64,000 nucleotides of DNA, taken from the NCBI GenBank assembly GCA_946811185.2, contig OX328096.1, forward strand, positions 38,452,011-38,516,010. The letters run 5' to 3'. Numbering within the stretch: the first letter of the stretch is position 1; the number at the start of each line of letters is the position of its first letter. This document shows, in pieces, positions 10,611 through 22,948 of the stretch. This DNA comes from Hippopus hippopus (Eukaryota; Mollusca; Bivalvia; Cardiida; Cardiidae). A program made the position numbers and the translations under genes. The notes below the pieces were generated by a model that saw only the letters and a program-made list of their open reading frames with translations, ran no database searches and was not told the origin of the DNA.

Positions 10611-11929
10611 TATTTTTTATCCATATCGGACTAAAGTGAATATTTTGTTCAAAACAACGCACGTATTTTTCAAATCTTTTTTGCAATTAGTTAAAATAAA
10701 GAACTGTAAAGTGTCCTTACACTACATCAACTGTAAAAATGACGTCTTTAATGATGACTATGTCATAAAACGTGACATTTACCCAGGGATAAACGTTGTG
10801 TCAATGAAGACAAATATTTCTGTTTTTAGTCTTTCATACATATAAAAAAAAATGAAAAAGTTGGTGTACGTGTTTAAACTATCGACAGAATTTTAAAATG
10901 CAATGACAGTTTTCGTTGACGATACTTTTCAAAATCATTGAGGTGCCTACTCAGAAGTGATCAAATCAAATACTGATTTCATGTACAAGCACTTAAAAAA
11001 GTAGTTTAGGCTGGTCACATTACCAACAAGCCTAATAAGCCTTGATCACATGACCAACTGACATAATAAACCTAGTCATGTGGTCAAGAGACCATGCACC
11101 TGTATATCAACAAGTTTATATGACCCCATATTATACAACAGGATTTATAGGAGGTGACAGGATAAAAACAACTTTTTTTTAGTCCTCCTCAAAGCAAATA
11201 CTAGAATCAGCCTCTCTGTGTGTGTAGTGTATCCATCTGCCTGTTGTCCATGTGGACATTTTCATGGGTAAATTTGTATCACAGACTTCTCCTTCAGTAT
11301 ACCTGTCACTGTACATGTATTGAAACTTTGTACAAAAATTAACTAAATACTGTGCAAGCACCCAAGGGGTATGTCAGGTCATCTTTAGAAACAGTTCTAG
11401 TTTAACCTATTTCTGAACAGTTATATCTTTTCATGCCTGTGCTTTAGAGAGCTAATGAAATCAATGGACAAGGAGCATTTCCTTGATAACAAAGATTTGA
11501 TCCCCTTCCCATGCAGTGTTTCCATTAATGTCAGAAAAAGACATATTAATACTTTCTTTGAAATGGTTGTCCTTCATATAATTTGTAAAAAAAGTTTGGA
11601 TGTCTCGGAATCTACACCACATTTACTCATGACTATATTAGAAGTATTGGCTTGAACAGGCATTTTCTCTTGCCAATAGTCTGGTTACAGTAGTGATTGC
11701 CCTTGTAAGCACTCAGAACTTCATTATGCACTGTTTTCCTCAGGGTGAAACATTCAAATATGCATAAACACTATCAGCCGTATAAGTATTCCTTTTATCC
11801 TGCATGTTGATGATTTAATTTAGATTTAATAATCTGTGAAAGGGTCCTCTGTAACATGTTTTTTTAGTCCTTTGAACAGTATTATTCCAGCAGAACCGGT
11901 AGCTAAGATATATGTGGAATATTATGGTA

Positions 11930-12067
11930 TAGTAACTTTTCTGGTCCTTATATTTGAATCCAGCAGATCGAGAAAATTTGATATTGCGCAAGACTGAAGG
12001 TCGAGAGAGATGTTAAAATTTTCTTATGCAACAAGAAGCAAATATAAGCGCCAGGAAAGTCACTACG
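11930..12067. repeat. Inverted-repeat element, about 140 bp
   Basis: GTAACTTTTCTGGTCCTTATATTTG at the left pairs with CAAATATAAGCGCCAGGAAAGTCACTAC at the right (about 25-bp arms with mismatches), followed by an ATT run. Confidence 0.5.
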
Positions 12068-12446
12068 ACAATTATTATTATTATTTATCACATACCTACA
12101 ACTTTCAATGACAAAATTTTGCAATTATTGATATTCTATGCGAAAACATTAAAGAAAATGAGATAATTGTTGGTGTTGAGGTTAGTAACTCTGTTTTTAT
12201 GAATGGCAACTGAATATGATAGTGTAACATGTTGACTAATCAAATCTCAATCAATGCATGCTTAGTCCATGCAGGATTTTTGTCATCATACCATATTTAA
12301 AACAATATTTGACATTATGTTGATATGGATTTTTTTCCTAATTTGTGTTTTATTTCATCCACTTGCAACTTACGTATTTAAGCCGGAAAACTTACTTGTG
12401 TATAATAAAAAGAATAGGTATGCTGTAAATGTGATAACTAAAATGT

Positions 12447-12661
12447 ATAACTCTACCAAACAAAATTTGAAACTTGTTGAATTGGAAGCAGACAGCAATT
12501 AAAATGTGACTCAAATGATGGGAATTGTCTTTGAAAGTGTTGAAAACATAGTGGGAAAAGGAGAAAATGCTTGTTACACCATTTTCTGCTTTTCCCACAA
12601 AATTTTCATAATTATATCTACATTTGGTTGTTAAAGCAGTTTTGTTTGGTAAAGAGCTGAT
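12447..12661 (+). mobile_element. Family-A MITE
   Basis: Hairpin GTGGGAAAAGGAGAAAATGC / TTTTCTGCTTTTCCCAC is largely kept. Left end missing a few bases (CTCTACCAAAC). Confidence 0.75.
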
Positions 12662-12964
12662 GCCATTCATATAACACACATCCATCAAAACAATTTAGTT
12701 TTTTGTTTTTATGGGAATATTTGTTCTATTTTTTGTCCCATTCTTCTTTGAACAGACAAGATTTTACTGTACATTTTGGTGACCTTGACTGTAATTAGTC
12801 CCAAATATGCAATATTGTAACCCTGTAATTTGGATTTTCTATTGACCTTTGTCATTGTTTTGTTTAATGTATGGTAGTATTTTCATTTCCAAGCATTTCG
12901 TTAGTATATTGCTTATGCTATTTTTTCTGCACTTTACATATCGTCCTTTACCAGGCTACTTTTT

Positions 12965-14272
12965 GCTCACCTGAGCATGAAATGCTCAAGGTGAGCTTTT
13001 GTGATGGTGCTGTGTCCGTCGTGCGTCATCCAGGCATCAACATTTACTTTGTGTGCACTCTAGAGGCCACATTTTCAGTCAGATACTCATGAAACTTGGT
13101 CAGAATGTTTGTCGTGATGATATCTCAGATAATCTCAAAATTGGATCACGTCAGGTCAAAAAGTAGTTCACAGGGTCAGATGGAAGAAAAACCTTGTGTG
13201 CACTCTAGAGACTTGGTCAGGATGTGTATCTTGATAATATATCGCACAAGTTCGACAATGGGTCATGTGGGGTGAAAAGTAGGTCACTGGGCTTGTTCTA
13301 AGAAAACTTCTGTGCACCCTAGAGGCTACATTTTCTGCCTGAAACTCATGAAACTTGGTCAGAGTATTTGTCTTGTTGATATCTGGGACAAGATTGAAAT
13401 TGGTTCACATCAGGTCAAAAAATAGGTCAAAGGGTCAAATCTTAGAAAAAGCTTGTGTGCACTGTACAGGCCACATTTTCAGCCTGATACTCTTGAAACT
13501 TGGTCAGAATGCTTGTCTTGATGATATATATATATATATATAATGAACAAGTTCATAGTTGGATCATGTTGGGTGAAAAAATAGGTCAACGGGGTAAATC
13601 TTAGAAAAACCTGGTGTGGACTCTAGAGGCCATATTTTTAGCCTGATACTCATGTAACTTGGTCAGAATATTTGTCTTGATGATGTCTTGGACAGGGTTG
13701 AAATTGGGTCATGTCAGGTCAGAAAGTAGGTAACTGGGCCAAATCTGAGAAAAACATGGTTTACACTCTAGAGGCCACATTTTGAGCCTGATACTCTTGA
13801 AACTTGGTCAGAATGTTTGTCTTGATAATATCTTGGAGAAGTTCGAAATTGGGTCATGTTGGATCAAAAAGTAGGTCACTGAGCCAAATCTGAGAAAAAC
13901 CTTGTTAGCAGTCTAAAGGGCACATTTTCAGCCTGATACTGATGAAACTAGGTCAGCAAGGTTGTCTTTTTGAAATCTCAGACAAGTTTGAAATCGGGTC
14001 ACAACAGATCAAAAATTAGGTCACTGGGCCAGATCTTAGAAAAAACTTGTGTGCAGTCCAGAGGCCTCATCTTCAATCTGATACTCATGAAACATAATCA
14101 GAATGTTTGTCTGGATGATATCTCTGACATGTACAAAAGTAGGTCAAGTTGGTCAAAAAGTAGGTCACTTACACATGCCTTTTACATCATTGAAACAAGG
14201 ATCTGTTCAACTTTGTCAACCATAGATGACTCTACTCAGGTGAGCGCTGTAGGGCCAATGGCCCTCTTGTTT
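12965..14272 (+). mobile_element. Hairpin-ended Helitron-like element
   Basis: 5' GCTCACCTGAGCATGAAATG ... CTCAAGGTGAGC hairpin, TGTGTCCGTCGTGCGTC, then about eight 145-bp units (CTCTAGAGGCCACATTTTCA, GAAACTTGGTCAGAATGTTT), then 3' AGGGCCAATGGCCCTCTTGTTT-type hairpin. An (AT)n run sits at about 13527-13543. Non-coding. Confidence 0.65.
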
Positions 14273-14606
14273 AGACATAACATGAAATAGTACATGATTG
14301 AATGAGAAAAAGGAGATATATTTGAAGGAAAGAAAGCATCCTTTTGTCACATAATGTGGTAGGGGTGTAAAAATTTGTATAAATGTATTGTTCATTTTAT
14401 ACTGTAACCTCATGTTTGAGCATAATACTCTGTCTGAATTCAAGACGAATTGAAAATTCTGACTAAAAATCTGCTTACCCCTGGATTAGACTTACTGTGG
14501 GTGCCTTTGCATCATTTCAATGAAATAGCTTGTTTCATTCCAATAGCAAGCCATATTTTGCATTATACTTTCAAAAGCTGTAGAGTCATACTTGTGTGTT
14601 ATTGTA

Positions 14607-14821
14607 TTAACCCTTTACCAAATAAGTTTTGTTTTAAAAACCTGAAAAAGAAAGCTTTTAAAAAAACATGTGTGAAAGTAAGAAAACAGCGTTCTTCTTT
14701 TCTCACAATGTTTTGAACTCTTTTTACAACAAGTCTCATGAGTTGGGTCATGTTTTATTTGTTGTCTCGCAATGCTTTTGATTAGAAATATCTGAAATTT
14801 TGTCATCTGGTAAAGGGTTAG
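14607..14821 (-). mobile_element. Family-A MITE, diverged
   Basis: TTAACCCTTTACCA start, GGTAAAGGGTTA end; hairpin strongly decayed. Confidence 0.75.
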
Positions 14822-15732
14822 ATTTGAACAGAAATGTGAGAAAGTGAAAGAGGCTTTTTTAATGCTTTGTCAGTGGTTTTGTCATGTTACATTAACTCCG
14901 TGATTATATGCTAGCTTTTATATTTACCAAATGTTTGAGTGGCTTTGCTTACTGTGCCTGATTTTTAGAAAAGTAGAAAGCATTTTTCTAGAAACTATAA
15001 ATTTTTTTTTTTCTGAAGAAATAGAAAGAGAATTTAATATGTCTCAAATGTTATGTTCCCCATTTTTTAACTGCCTATTTAAAACAATCATACGTTAATC
15101 TTTTCGTATGTCTTGGTTTTTTGTCCAGTAACACAATGACAAGAATGTCGGAGTTGCCAAAAATAAAAGAAAGAGCCAGTGTTAAAAATTTTGCTTTTCA
15201 AAAATATAATTCATCTGACATGATGCAAAGGATAGGAAAGAAAATATGTAGGGGAGATAAACAATAACGTACAATAAATGCAAATGGGAGCATTACCTCC
15301 CATATTATTGGACCATGAAAAACTGTTCTTTTCATCAACAGCAGCATAGCATCGCTGCTGGTTATTGTGAACTGATTATGTCCTACTTGTTTTTAACCCA
15401 TTTCTATACAAAGAAGACTTCTTATTTCTCTAAAGTAAACAGGGTTTGAATATGGAAGCTGGGCAGTAATAAGTTGTGATCAGTTGCTTCAGCATCCACA
15501 AAGTTTTCCATAACAGTCAACTGACACTTTTGTCTCATTCCTTTTGTTTCTTCTTGGTGGTTTGTCTGGAAGAATCATGTAAGATAATGGGTTGATTTTT
15601 GAGATTAATTTTTCCCAAGAATTTATTTGTAATCATATGTTATACACATATATATTGTTGTTGATGAGTGTTTTACTTGTATATACCTGTATGTAATATT
15701 TTAATGGAGTGACATGCTGATGTTTTACATCT

Positions 15733-16170
15733 GTACCAAAATGTTGTGATGTTAAAAACCCAGGAGAAGAGAGCTTTTCAAAACACTTTGGGAAAAGAAG
15801 GAAATATTGGTAACAGGCTTTCTCTCCTCTGTACTACAATGGTTTTTCTTTCAAAGAAATTCCCAACAATTAACTCTTTACCAAACAATCCCTGGTTTTC
15901 CCGACACTGTGAAAGAAGCCTTTTGAAAACATTGTGGGAAAAGGAGAAAATGCTGGTAACCAGCATTTTCTCCTTTTCCCACAATGTTTTCTACCCTTCA
16001 CAAAACAAATTTCAATTTTTGAGTCACTTTAATTTTGTCGTCTGCTATTGCTTTCAATTTGAAACAGTCTACAATTTTGTCGTCTGGTAAAGAGTTAAGC
16101 CACATCTGATTTGTCATCTGCAACATGCTTTGGATCTGGATCTGTCAGAAATTTTGTTTTTTGGTAAAAG
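15733..16170 (-). mobile_element. Old family-A MITE hosting a younger copy
   Basis: Left piece CTGTACCAAAATGTTG ... CCCAACAATTAA; right piece GCCACATCTGATTTGTCATC ... TTGGTAAAAG. They join at TTAA to restore a family-A consensus once 15870-16098 is set aside. Confidence 0.8.
15870..16098 (-). mobile_element. Family-A MITE nested in an older copy
   Basis: Near-consensus copy with TTAA on both sides and a perfect long hairpin. It is inserted in the outer copy in the same orientation. Confidence 0.92.
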
Positions 16171-16407
16171 CTATTGTACAATAAATGGATACTGACTTAG
16201 TTGCTTTTTCTTGCCAACTACTTGCAGCCTATAGTGCATTACATCTGTTACAGACCACATTGTAGATATGGAGAGTGTATTGTAATCCTTCTTGATCTGC
16301 AGTCTTTAATATTTTGAGATATGTTTAGGCTAAAACAGCCTTGGGTTTGCAATACCTTGGTCTTGCTTTCTAACTGATACTGTAGTTAACATAATTTTTT
16401 CAGCACT

Positions 16408-16635
16408 TTAACTCTTTACCAGATGAAAAAGTTTTAGACCTGTCAATATGGAAAGCATTGCAGATGACAGTTGAAGCTCAGATAATTAGAGTTGTCATTT
16501 AATTAAAGAGCAGAAACCATAGTGGGAAAAAGGACAGTGTGCTGGTCAGACATTTTCTTGTTTTTCCACTATATCTTTGATTGCCTTCTTCCTTGGTTTT
16601 TATTTAAAGCACAGGATGGTTTGGTAAAGGGTTAA
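16408..16635 (+). mobile_element. Family-A MITE, diverged
   Basis: TTAACTCTTTACCAG and GGTAAAGGGTTAA ends; hairpin partly lost (TGCTGGTCAGACATTTTC). Confidence 0.8.
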
Positions 16636-16710
16636 GGGTCACAGCATTATTGCTTTTGCACATGTCTATAGTATCATCACATGTGTATCATTTGAATAAT
16701 TATTGTATGA

Positions 16711-16907
16711 AAATCTTTAACAAACAATAAAATTTTGGATAAATCCAAATTCAGAGCATCTGCCGACAACAAATTCTTTGAAAGGGTAGAAAACATTGTT
16801 GGAAAAAGAGAAAATTTTGGTAATCAGCATTTTCTCCTTTTCCAACAATGTTTTCAAAAGCTTTTTCTATCAGGGTCATTGAAACATGGGAATATGTGGT
16901 ATAGACT
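16711..16907 (+). mobile_element. Family-A MITE with compensated stem
   Basis: Stem reads CATTGTTGG / CCAACAATG where consensus is GTGGG/CCCAC. Termini worn. Confidence 0.8.
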
Positions 16908-17768
16908 GAAGTTGTATTTTTATAATCAGAAACTTCAAATATATATTATCTTCTGTTAAACATTTGTCAAGGAATCACCCTCATTCGTTATAAGGTGGTA
17001 TTTTGTTACTTTTAAACTCATGGTTTTAGTGATAGACATTCTAGCTAATGTAACTGGTTACCAATTTTGCCAATTTTAGATCTGCTAAAAACTAACATAA
17101 TTATGTGAACTCGCAGAGAAATACATGAAGAAAATATATATTCCTTGAATTGTTCGAAAATATTGAAGAAAAATAACAATTTGCTTGTTATAAATTTCTT
17201 AAACGAATTTTGAGCTTACAGATGAAATGCAATTATTGCTTCTTTTCTTTCTCCATTTTGTTATCAGTTCCTTGTAGGTACACCTTTTTAGTTACCTTTT
17301 CATTTTCACAGACTAGAACCATGAAGCTATGTCTTTTCATAACACCTAAAATATATAGTTTAATAGTTGGCTTTCATAAACAGAAGTTACCCTTTTGGTT
17401 GCATTAGGATCCTTGGGTTATGGAACTAAGACTGAATTCGCCCTTTTGAAATACTCTGATATTTTGTATATTATAGTTTGAATGTTTTATTTGAAGCATT
17501 CCATTTTTTTTTGTGTTATGTGGGCTAAATTCTATGAAGTATAAACTGCATGACTGATTGACTGTATTTAACAATATGTAGGAGCTTGTAATGTCCTCAA
17601 ATTCTCTTTTCAACGTGGAAGTTCAGTGAAGTAGCATGCTTAGGTGAACATAATGTTTATTGCAGAACATGATCCTTTACCACACTAGCACAAGTTTAAA
17701 GAACCCTGAAGTTGTGTCTTGAGAAGGAAAAAAATATCATGCTCAGAGAAACTCATATTTTGATATTA

Positions 17769-18001
17769 CATCAACTCTTTGCAAGATGAGAAAATTTTGG
17801 ACTCGACCAAATTGGAAGCATTTGCAGAGGAAGAAATGAATGTTGCTCAAGTGATGATTTCTGTCTTTGATAGGGTAGAAAACATTGTGAGGAAAGGAGA
17901 AAATACTGGTTACTAGTATTTTGTTGTCTTACCATAATAACTATTTTCAAAAGCCTTTTTCTTCAGGTTTGTTAAAACTTGATTGTATGGTAAAGATTTA
18001 A
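17769..18001 (+). mobile_element. Family-A MITE
   Basis: CAACTCTTTGCAAGATGAG start; hairpin apex ATACTGGTTACTAGTAT is co-changed on both arms. A degenerate fragment (CCTTTACCACAC) lies just upstream at 17670. Confidence 0.75.
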
Positions 18002-18084
18002 AGGTACCTGGCTCTTTTCATAACTGCTATGATGACTGGTGGTATAAAAATAGAGTGTGATTATTCTCTGAAACTATTGTAGTG

Positions 18085-18268
18085 CTTGGCCAGGTAGCTG
18101 AGTGGTTAGCATATCTGACTTATGACCTGGTGGTTATAAGTTTGATACACAGTGGAGGCAAACTTTCTTTTGGAAGATTTTTTGCCTCTCGCCTCTGATG
18201 CATGTGAGAAAAGCAGTCAGTGACTTGGAAAAAAAGTTATGTCAATACTGATGTAATAAAGCCAGGAA
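18085..18268 (+). mobile_element. tRNA-derived SINE
   Basis: tRNA-like head with A box (TAGCTGAGTGGTTAG) and a B-box-like TATAAGTTTGATACAC, followed by an unrelated body and TGTAATAAAGCC. No target duplication was identified. Confidence 0.6.
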
Positions 18269-18684
18269 CCACATTTGTAAGTGCACTGACAGCCATGGTA
18301 TGATCTAAGCTGTTAAAACTGCAATACAAACAAATACTATTCTATACAGATTCAATGTAAGTTGTGAACTAAGGCTGTATTTGTCTACTACTTCAAATAT
18401 TCAGTTTAATGAGACTAAATTCCAAGATTTTCAGTCTCAACCAATTAGATAGGTAACCTTGGAATTTTAGAGTTGAAACAATAATTACAATGGATTGTTA
18501 CTCTCATGTTATTTTACATTTATTCAATGCAAGCCTTCAGATTGGTAAAGTTGGTAAAGATGAAACATCTTGGTGAATCTGAATTTTTTTTCAAAAGTAT
18601 AACTAGTAAGAAAAACAGTTCTTGAATGGTGTTAAGGTTTTTGTATTTCAAAGCTGATTCTCAAGATTTTTTTTTTAATTTCAG

Positions 18685-18734
18685 AAAGCTCTCTATAATC
18701 CTCCTCCAGAGCTTCCTGGCCAGTTTAGTTCATA
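18685..18734 (+). CDS. SORBS: SORBS/CAP homologue, short 50-bp exon
   Basis: Exon of 50 bp behind a strong polypyrimidine tract (TTTTTTTTTAATTTCAG) with a consensus GTAAGT donor. It enters in phase 0 and leaves in phase 2, encoding KALYNPPPELPGQFSS plus two bases (TA) of a codon completed to Tyr by the next exon. The proline-rich ALYNPPPELPG stretch suits the linker that surrounds SoHo in this family. About 12.6 kb of intron precedes it and 29 kb follows. Support is splice signals plus exact phase agreement with both neighbours. Confidence 0.7.
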
Positions 18735-18797
18735 GTAAGTACCTGTTTAATTGATTGTCAGCATGTGAACCATACCTTGTATCTCGTATGTCCGCTG

Positions 18798-19100
18798 TTA
18801 ACCAGACATACAACAAATTCTAGGCCTGCAGAAATTGAAAGGATTTGCAGATGAACAGTGCAATGATCAAATGATGAAATATAACTTATAAAGGGTAGAA
18901 AACAACATAATGATTTTCTTTATCAAACTATAGATGTGATAGCAACAGTAAGTACCAAACAACCTTGTGAAGAAGAAAGCTTTTGAAAACATTGTGGAAA
19001 AAGGATAAAATGTTGTTTATCAGCATTTTCTCCTTTTGCCACAGTCTTTTTAAACACTTTATTCCTCATGGTTATTAGAATATTGATATTGTTGACTTAA
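18798..19100 (+). mobile_element. Family-A MITE with internal insertion
   Basis: TTAACCAGACATACAAC start, later hairpin AAAATGTTGTTTATCAGCATTTT and TTAA end. About 80 bp of extra sequence precedes the hairpin, perhaps a second fragment. Confidence 0.6.
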
Positions 19101-19517
19101 CCACTATGGGCAGAGAGAATAAAACTAAAAAGAGAGAGACACAACAGCCATGTGATTGATAGGTTGCGTTGAAATACAATGTATTGTGCAATGTATTTAA
19201 ATGCAAATGAAAGAAAATACAAAAATGTAAAATTTTAGGTGATTAATTGTGATGAAACCAGCTGCTGTGTCATGCTGTTTTTAATCCTATATTTATTACA
19301 TAATCAATTATTGCACATTAAAGCTATTGCTAGTGTGGACCAACCCACTGAGCTGCTGAATTGATTTTCTCATTTCTCCATGATGGAAGTGAAATGCAAT
19401 ATGAGCAGTTAGACAGTGTTTTTGTGTCATTTTGTTACATTAATTTTTATCTTTTGGTGACTATTTAGCAATGATTTCATGTTCAGTTGTTACTTAGAAA
19501 TACAAAAGTAGACTCCT

Positions 19518-19738
19518 GGGACCGTCTTTACCAACCATCCTTAAGAATATTCTTTGTCTCATTCTTCAAGATTATCAAAATTTGAACTTCAAGATTATCA
19601 AAATTTGAAAATAACACAACTTCTGATTGACTAAACCAAATGGTTTAGCCAATCAGAAGTTGTGTTATTTTCAAATTTGGAAAACTTTGGAGAATAAGAC
19701 TGAGAACGTTCTTAAGAATAGTTGGTGAATACGGTCCC
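19518..19738. mobile_element. Palindromic foldback MITE, 221 bp
   Basis: Termini GGGACCGT and ACGGTCCC. The inner palindrome CAAATTTGAAAATAACACAA ... TTGTGTTATTTTCAAATTTG has arms of about 35-40 bp. A 23-bp unit (CAAGATTATCAAAATTTGAA) is duplicated on the left arm. Confidence 0.7.
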
Positions 19739-19764
19739 TGATTGGCTGATATCAAGCTCAGCTA

Positions 19765-20350
19765 GTACAGTTAACTGTCCCCAAAGGCGATGTTACTTTT
19801 TGACTGGTCGCCTCTGGGTACAGAGACAATCAAGACAAAATCAGTTTAAAGCTCCGCACAGATTTTGTGCGCAAGTTTGAACTCTCATAATTTCGCAAAT
19901 AGATCACAAAACTAGGATTTAAACATACCTGTTGCTTGCGTATTTAATAACCCTTTGTTTGAAATACAAATATTTTCAGTTTAAATGCTGAACATAGAGA
20001 AAACCGTGCATTTCATCTGTTACTCGAGTAATTTACGTTCCTGAAAACACACAAAATGGCCACCACGCAAGATAAATTTCGTCAGTGTTTTTTCCCGAGA
20101 TTTACATGTTATAAACAACTTCTACAAGCTCTTTATGTAATGAAAGGTTTAATAATTTGTCTTTGGTCATGTTTGTTACTAAAAGATAGTTGCACTTCAC
20201 TGCAATACAGATTGAACCGACGAAACAGGGAGTCAGTATATAGCGCTCTGTCTTTGCTACCGGAAAATTTACGATGGACTTGAGACAGTACAGTGTACAA
20301 TTAATATCCAAATATGAAAAAAATCACCATAGCGTCTCATTATTGAGACT
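19765..20350 (+). mobile_element. Family-C element, copy 1 (586 bp)
   Basis: Bounded by the direct repeat CAAGCTCAGCTA (19753-19764 and 20351-20362). Contains CCAAAGGCGAT ... CTGGTCGCCTCTGGGTAC, and a 75-codon open frame from ATGGCCACCACGCAAG (20056). No TIR, no poly-A, no known domain. Copy 2 at 38240 has the same length. Confidence 0.75.
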
Positions 20351-20589
20351 ACAAGCTCAGCTAAACAGAAAACTTGGTTTTGAAAATTTGTGACAGAGAA
20401 AGATTTAATACCTTCGGAACATTTATCAATATACATAAATACAGTCATGTACTGTGAAGGGAATGCTGGTAGTCATTCTGTCAGGCTCTGATACTATTGA
20501 ACATTGTTTCAAAATGTTTATAAGGGAACGCAGCCAGTGGTTTGGAAAGAATGTGCAAAAAAACTGGTCATAGAAAGTCTAATAATGAA

Positions 20590-20809
20590 TTAACTCTTTA
20601 CCACACAATCCCGAGTTTTAAGGACCAATACGCTTTTGAAAACATAGTTGGAAAAGGAGAAAATGCTGGTAACCAGCATTTTCCCCTTTTTCCATTATGT
20701 TTTCTAATCTATCAAAGTGAAATTTCATCATTTGAGGTACATTTAAATTGTCACCTGCAAGAGCTTTCAATTTGGCAAAGTCTGCAATTTTGCCATTTCG
20801 TAAAGAGTT
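20590..20809 (-). mobile_element. Family-A MITE
   Basis: TTAACTCTTTACCACACAAT start; hairpin with CCCCTTTTTCC changes on the right arm; right end AAAGAGTT. Confidence 0.85.
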
Positions 20810-20875
20810 TTTTTCTTCTTTTCTCAAAATGTATTTAAAAAGCCTACTCAGTGTGAATCAAGGATCATGCTACAA

Positions 20876-21110
20876 AACTCTTCACTAACCAGTAATAATG
20901 TACTAGTATAATCATGGTCCAAATTGTAACCATTTCAGACTATGAATTAAATGTGGCCTAAATGATGATATTTTTCTCTCCAAAAGAAAATAATGTTGTG
21001 GGAAAGGAAAGGAGAAAATGCTTATAACTAGCTTTTTTTCTTTTTTCTCGAAATGTTTTCAAAAGCCCTCTCTGTCCATGTGACCACTGGACTGTTTGGG
21101 AAAGGGTCAG
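20876..21110 (+). mobile_element. Family-A MITE, old
   Basis: Recognisable ATGGTCCAAATTG, AGGAGAAAATGCTTATAACTAG and AAATGTTTTCAAAAG blocks; terminal repeats nearly gone. Confidence 0.6.
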
Positions 21111-21291
21111 TGCTTGTCTGATAAAGTGATAAAAACCAGCTTCATTGTTGTGATATCTTTTTTATGACTAATGAAATAATTGTGTAGGCCGATAATCGGA
21201 TAATCTTGCCATTATACAGAAATAATAGGCCAATTACAGTGTTGAGGTTGTCCTGTACGTTTTATTTTGTAACCCAGTATCCTCTTCGTAA

Positions 21292-21962
21292 TTCTTTACC
21301 AGTCTTCAAAATTTTAGACTTGACTAAATTGAATGCATGTGCAGACGAAAAATTCAATGTGGCTGAATTGATGGGGTTGGTCTCTTAAAGGCCCAAAAGC
21401 AGCCCAAAAAAATGCAGATGTAAAAAAGCATTTGAATCTAAATCATACCATTTAAAATTATGGAAAGTATTGTGAAGATGACAATCTATTATTGTGTGGT
21501 TGGTCAAAGAGTTAGTTGCTGGCAGAAAAATGAATTTGAAAATCAGATGGAGTAACCTGGCTAAATTTGAAATTGATTTCTCTGCCAGCAAGTAACACTT
21601 GGACTGATTGTACAATAACAGATTGGCTTCTTCACAATAATTGCCATACTTTTAAATTACATGATTTAAATCTAAGTGCTTTTGTTTTAAACCTGCTCTG
21701 TTTACTTTTGGCAGCTATTGTTTCTTTAAAGGATAGAAAATTTTTACAGTTTAATAAAATATGTTTTATAGTTAACAGTTCATTACAGTTTATACATTGT
21801 GGTGCTCTCTCATTATTGGTATCCAGCATTTTCTCCTTTTCCCTCAATGTTTTCTGCCCTATCAGAGACGACCTTTATCATTTGAGCCACATCTGATTAA
21901 TTGTCAGCAAAATGCTTTTGATTTGGACCAGTCTGAGATTTTGTCATTTGGTAAAGAGTAAA
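21292..21962. mobile_element. Rearranged family-A MITE split by family-D
   Basis: The left piece (to about 21384) is the plus-orientation non-hairpin end; the right piece (from about 21740) ends as minus orientation (GGTATCCAGCATTTTCTCC ... TTTGGTAAAGAG). Same doubled-end architecture as 4325-4772. Confidence 0.6.
21385..21739. mobile_element. Family-D palindromic MITE, copy 1
   Basis: TTAAAGGCCCAAAAGCAGCC at the left and GGCAGCTATTGTTTCTTTAA at the right. GATGACAATCTATTATTGTG, GTTACTTGCTGGCAGA-type and ATCATACCATTTAAAATTAT blocks occur inverted on the two arms. Confidence 0.65.
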
Positions 21963-22522
21963 GGAAAGTAGATACCGGTACTTATTGTTTCTAGGGTCTG
22001 GCACTATTCCAGGGGTCAAAGTTTACTATGATAGGTCTGTCACAGGTCTGCATACCATCAGAAATCGTTTATCTGCTACATTAATTTATTAGTGTTTTTC
22101 CAAACTAATAAGTTTTGTCCTGTAGACACACTACATTATCTGGGCTATAATTCAGCGAAGGGAGGTAACTATGTCAGTTGTCTTTGCAACAGTATGAATA
22201 TCTTTGCCAGTTGTTGTTTCTAAATTAGAACTAAACTGGATCTCCACTGTACCTGTCCGATAGACAACAGGCAACACCTGATTTATTGAGGGCAGCCATT
22301 GGTTTTCATATGTACCAAATCGACAGTGTCACAGAATGTTAATAACGTCTTTCTTTGTGCATAAATATCACAATGTAAATTTCCAAGTCTTGCTTGATCT
22401 CATGAAATCTTGAACCAGGCAGATTTCTGTCTTTTAGCATTGGGTGTTTCCTGTTGTGGACACAAAGATCAATAAAAAGCAACCCGTTTATCTACATGCA
22501 ATTACATTGTAACTTGAAAATA

Positions 22523-22739
22523 ATCCTTTTAATCTTTTAATCTTATGTTATTATCACACTGAGAAGAAGGCTGTATGAATCATTGTGGGAAAAGGAGAAA
22601 ATAGTGGTAAGCAGCATGTTCACTTTTTCTCTTTGATTACTTTTCAAAGCCAAATTTGATAGTTTGAGCCCCATTTAATTTAGTGCTTGCAAATGCATTC
22701 ACTTTGCATGAGTCAAATTTTGTTGTTTGGTAAAGTGCA
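22523..22739 (-). mobile_element. Family-A MITE, diverged
   Basis: CATTGTGGGAAAAGGAGAAA present, right arm degraded; right end TTTGGTAAAGTG. Confidence 0.65.
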
Positions 22740-22948
22740 CCTGCACCTGACAGCTGCTAAAAACATTTTCTGAAATGCCATCTTCTGACAAAATTTTTCT
22801 TTAGTAGGGTATTTTCGAACCAGAAAGTCCAATGCTTAAAGCTTTTGAAAACACTCTAAATTTCTGTTAACGAACTCCATCAGAAAACTTCGAAGACTGC
22901 ACTAACAACATGACCAGAATAAAAGATTTATCCTTTCTTTCTTTATTT

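Larger units (their letters stand above)
6098..18684 (+). other. Intron of SORBS homologue (12.6 kb)
   Basis: Contains two large hairpin-ended elements (7146-10161, 12965-14272), family-A copies from 7053 to 18001, palindromic repeats near 10447-10610 and 11930-12067, and a tRNA SINE near 18085. Nothing recognisable was seen in 6100-7050, 10990-11900, 12670-12960, 14830-15730, 17000-17660 and 18300-18680 beyond AT-rich intron DNA; the short open frames there lack support. Confidence 0.65.

Noticed and set aside
20056..20283. Small protein gene beginning MATTQDKFRQ
   Set aside because: Part of the 586-bp family-C repeat; the second copy has a stop after about 20 codons, so no constraint is visible.
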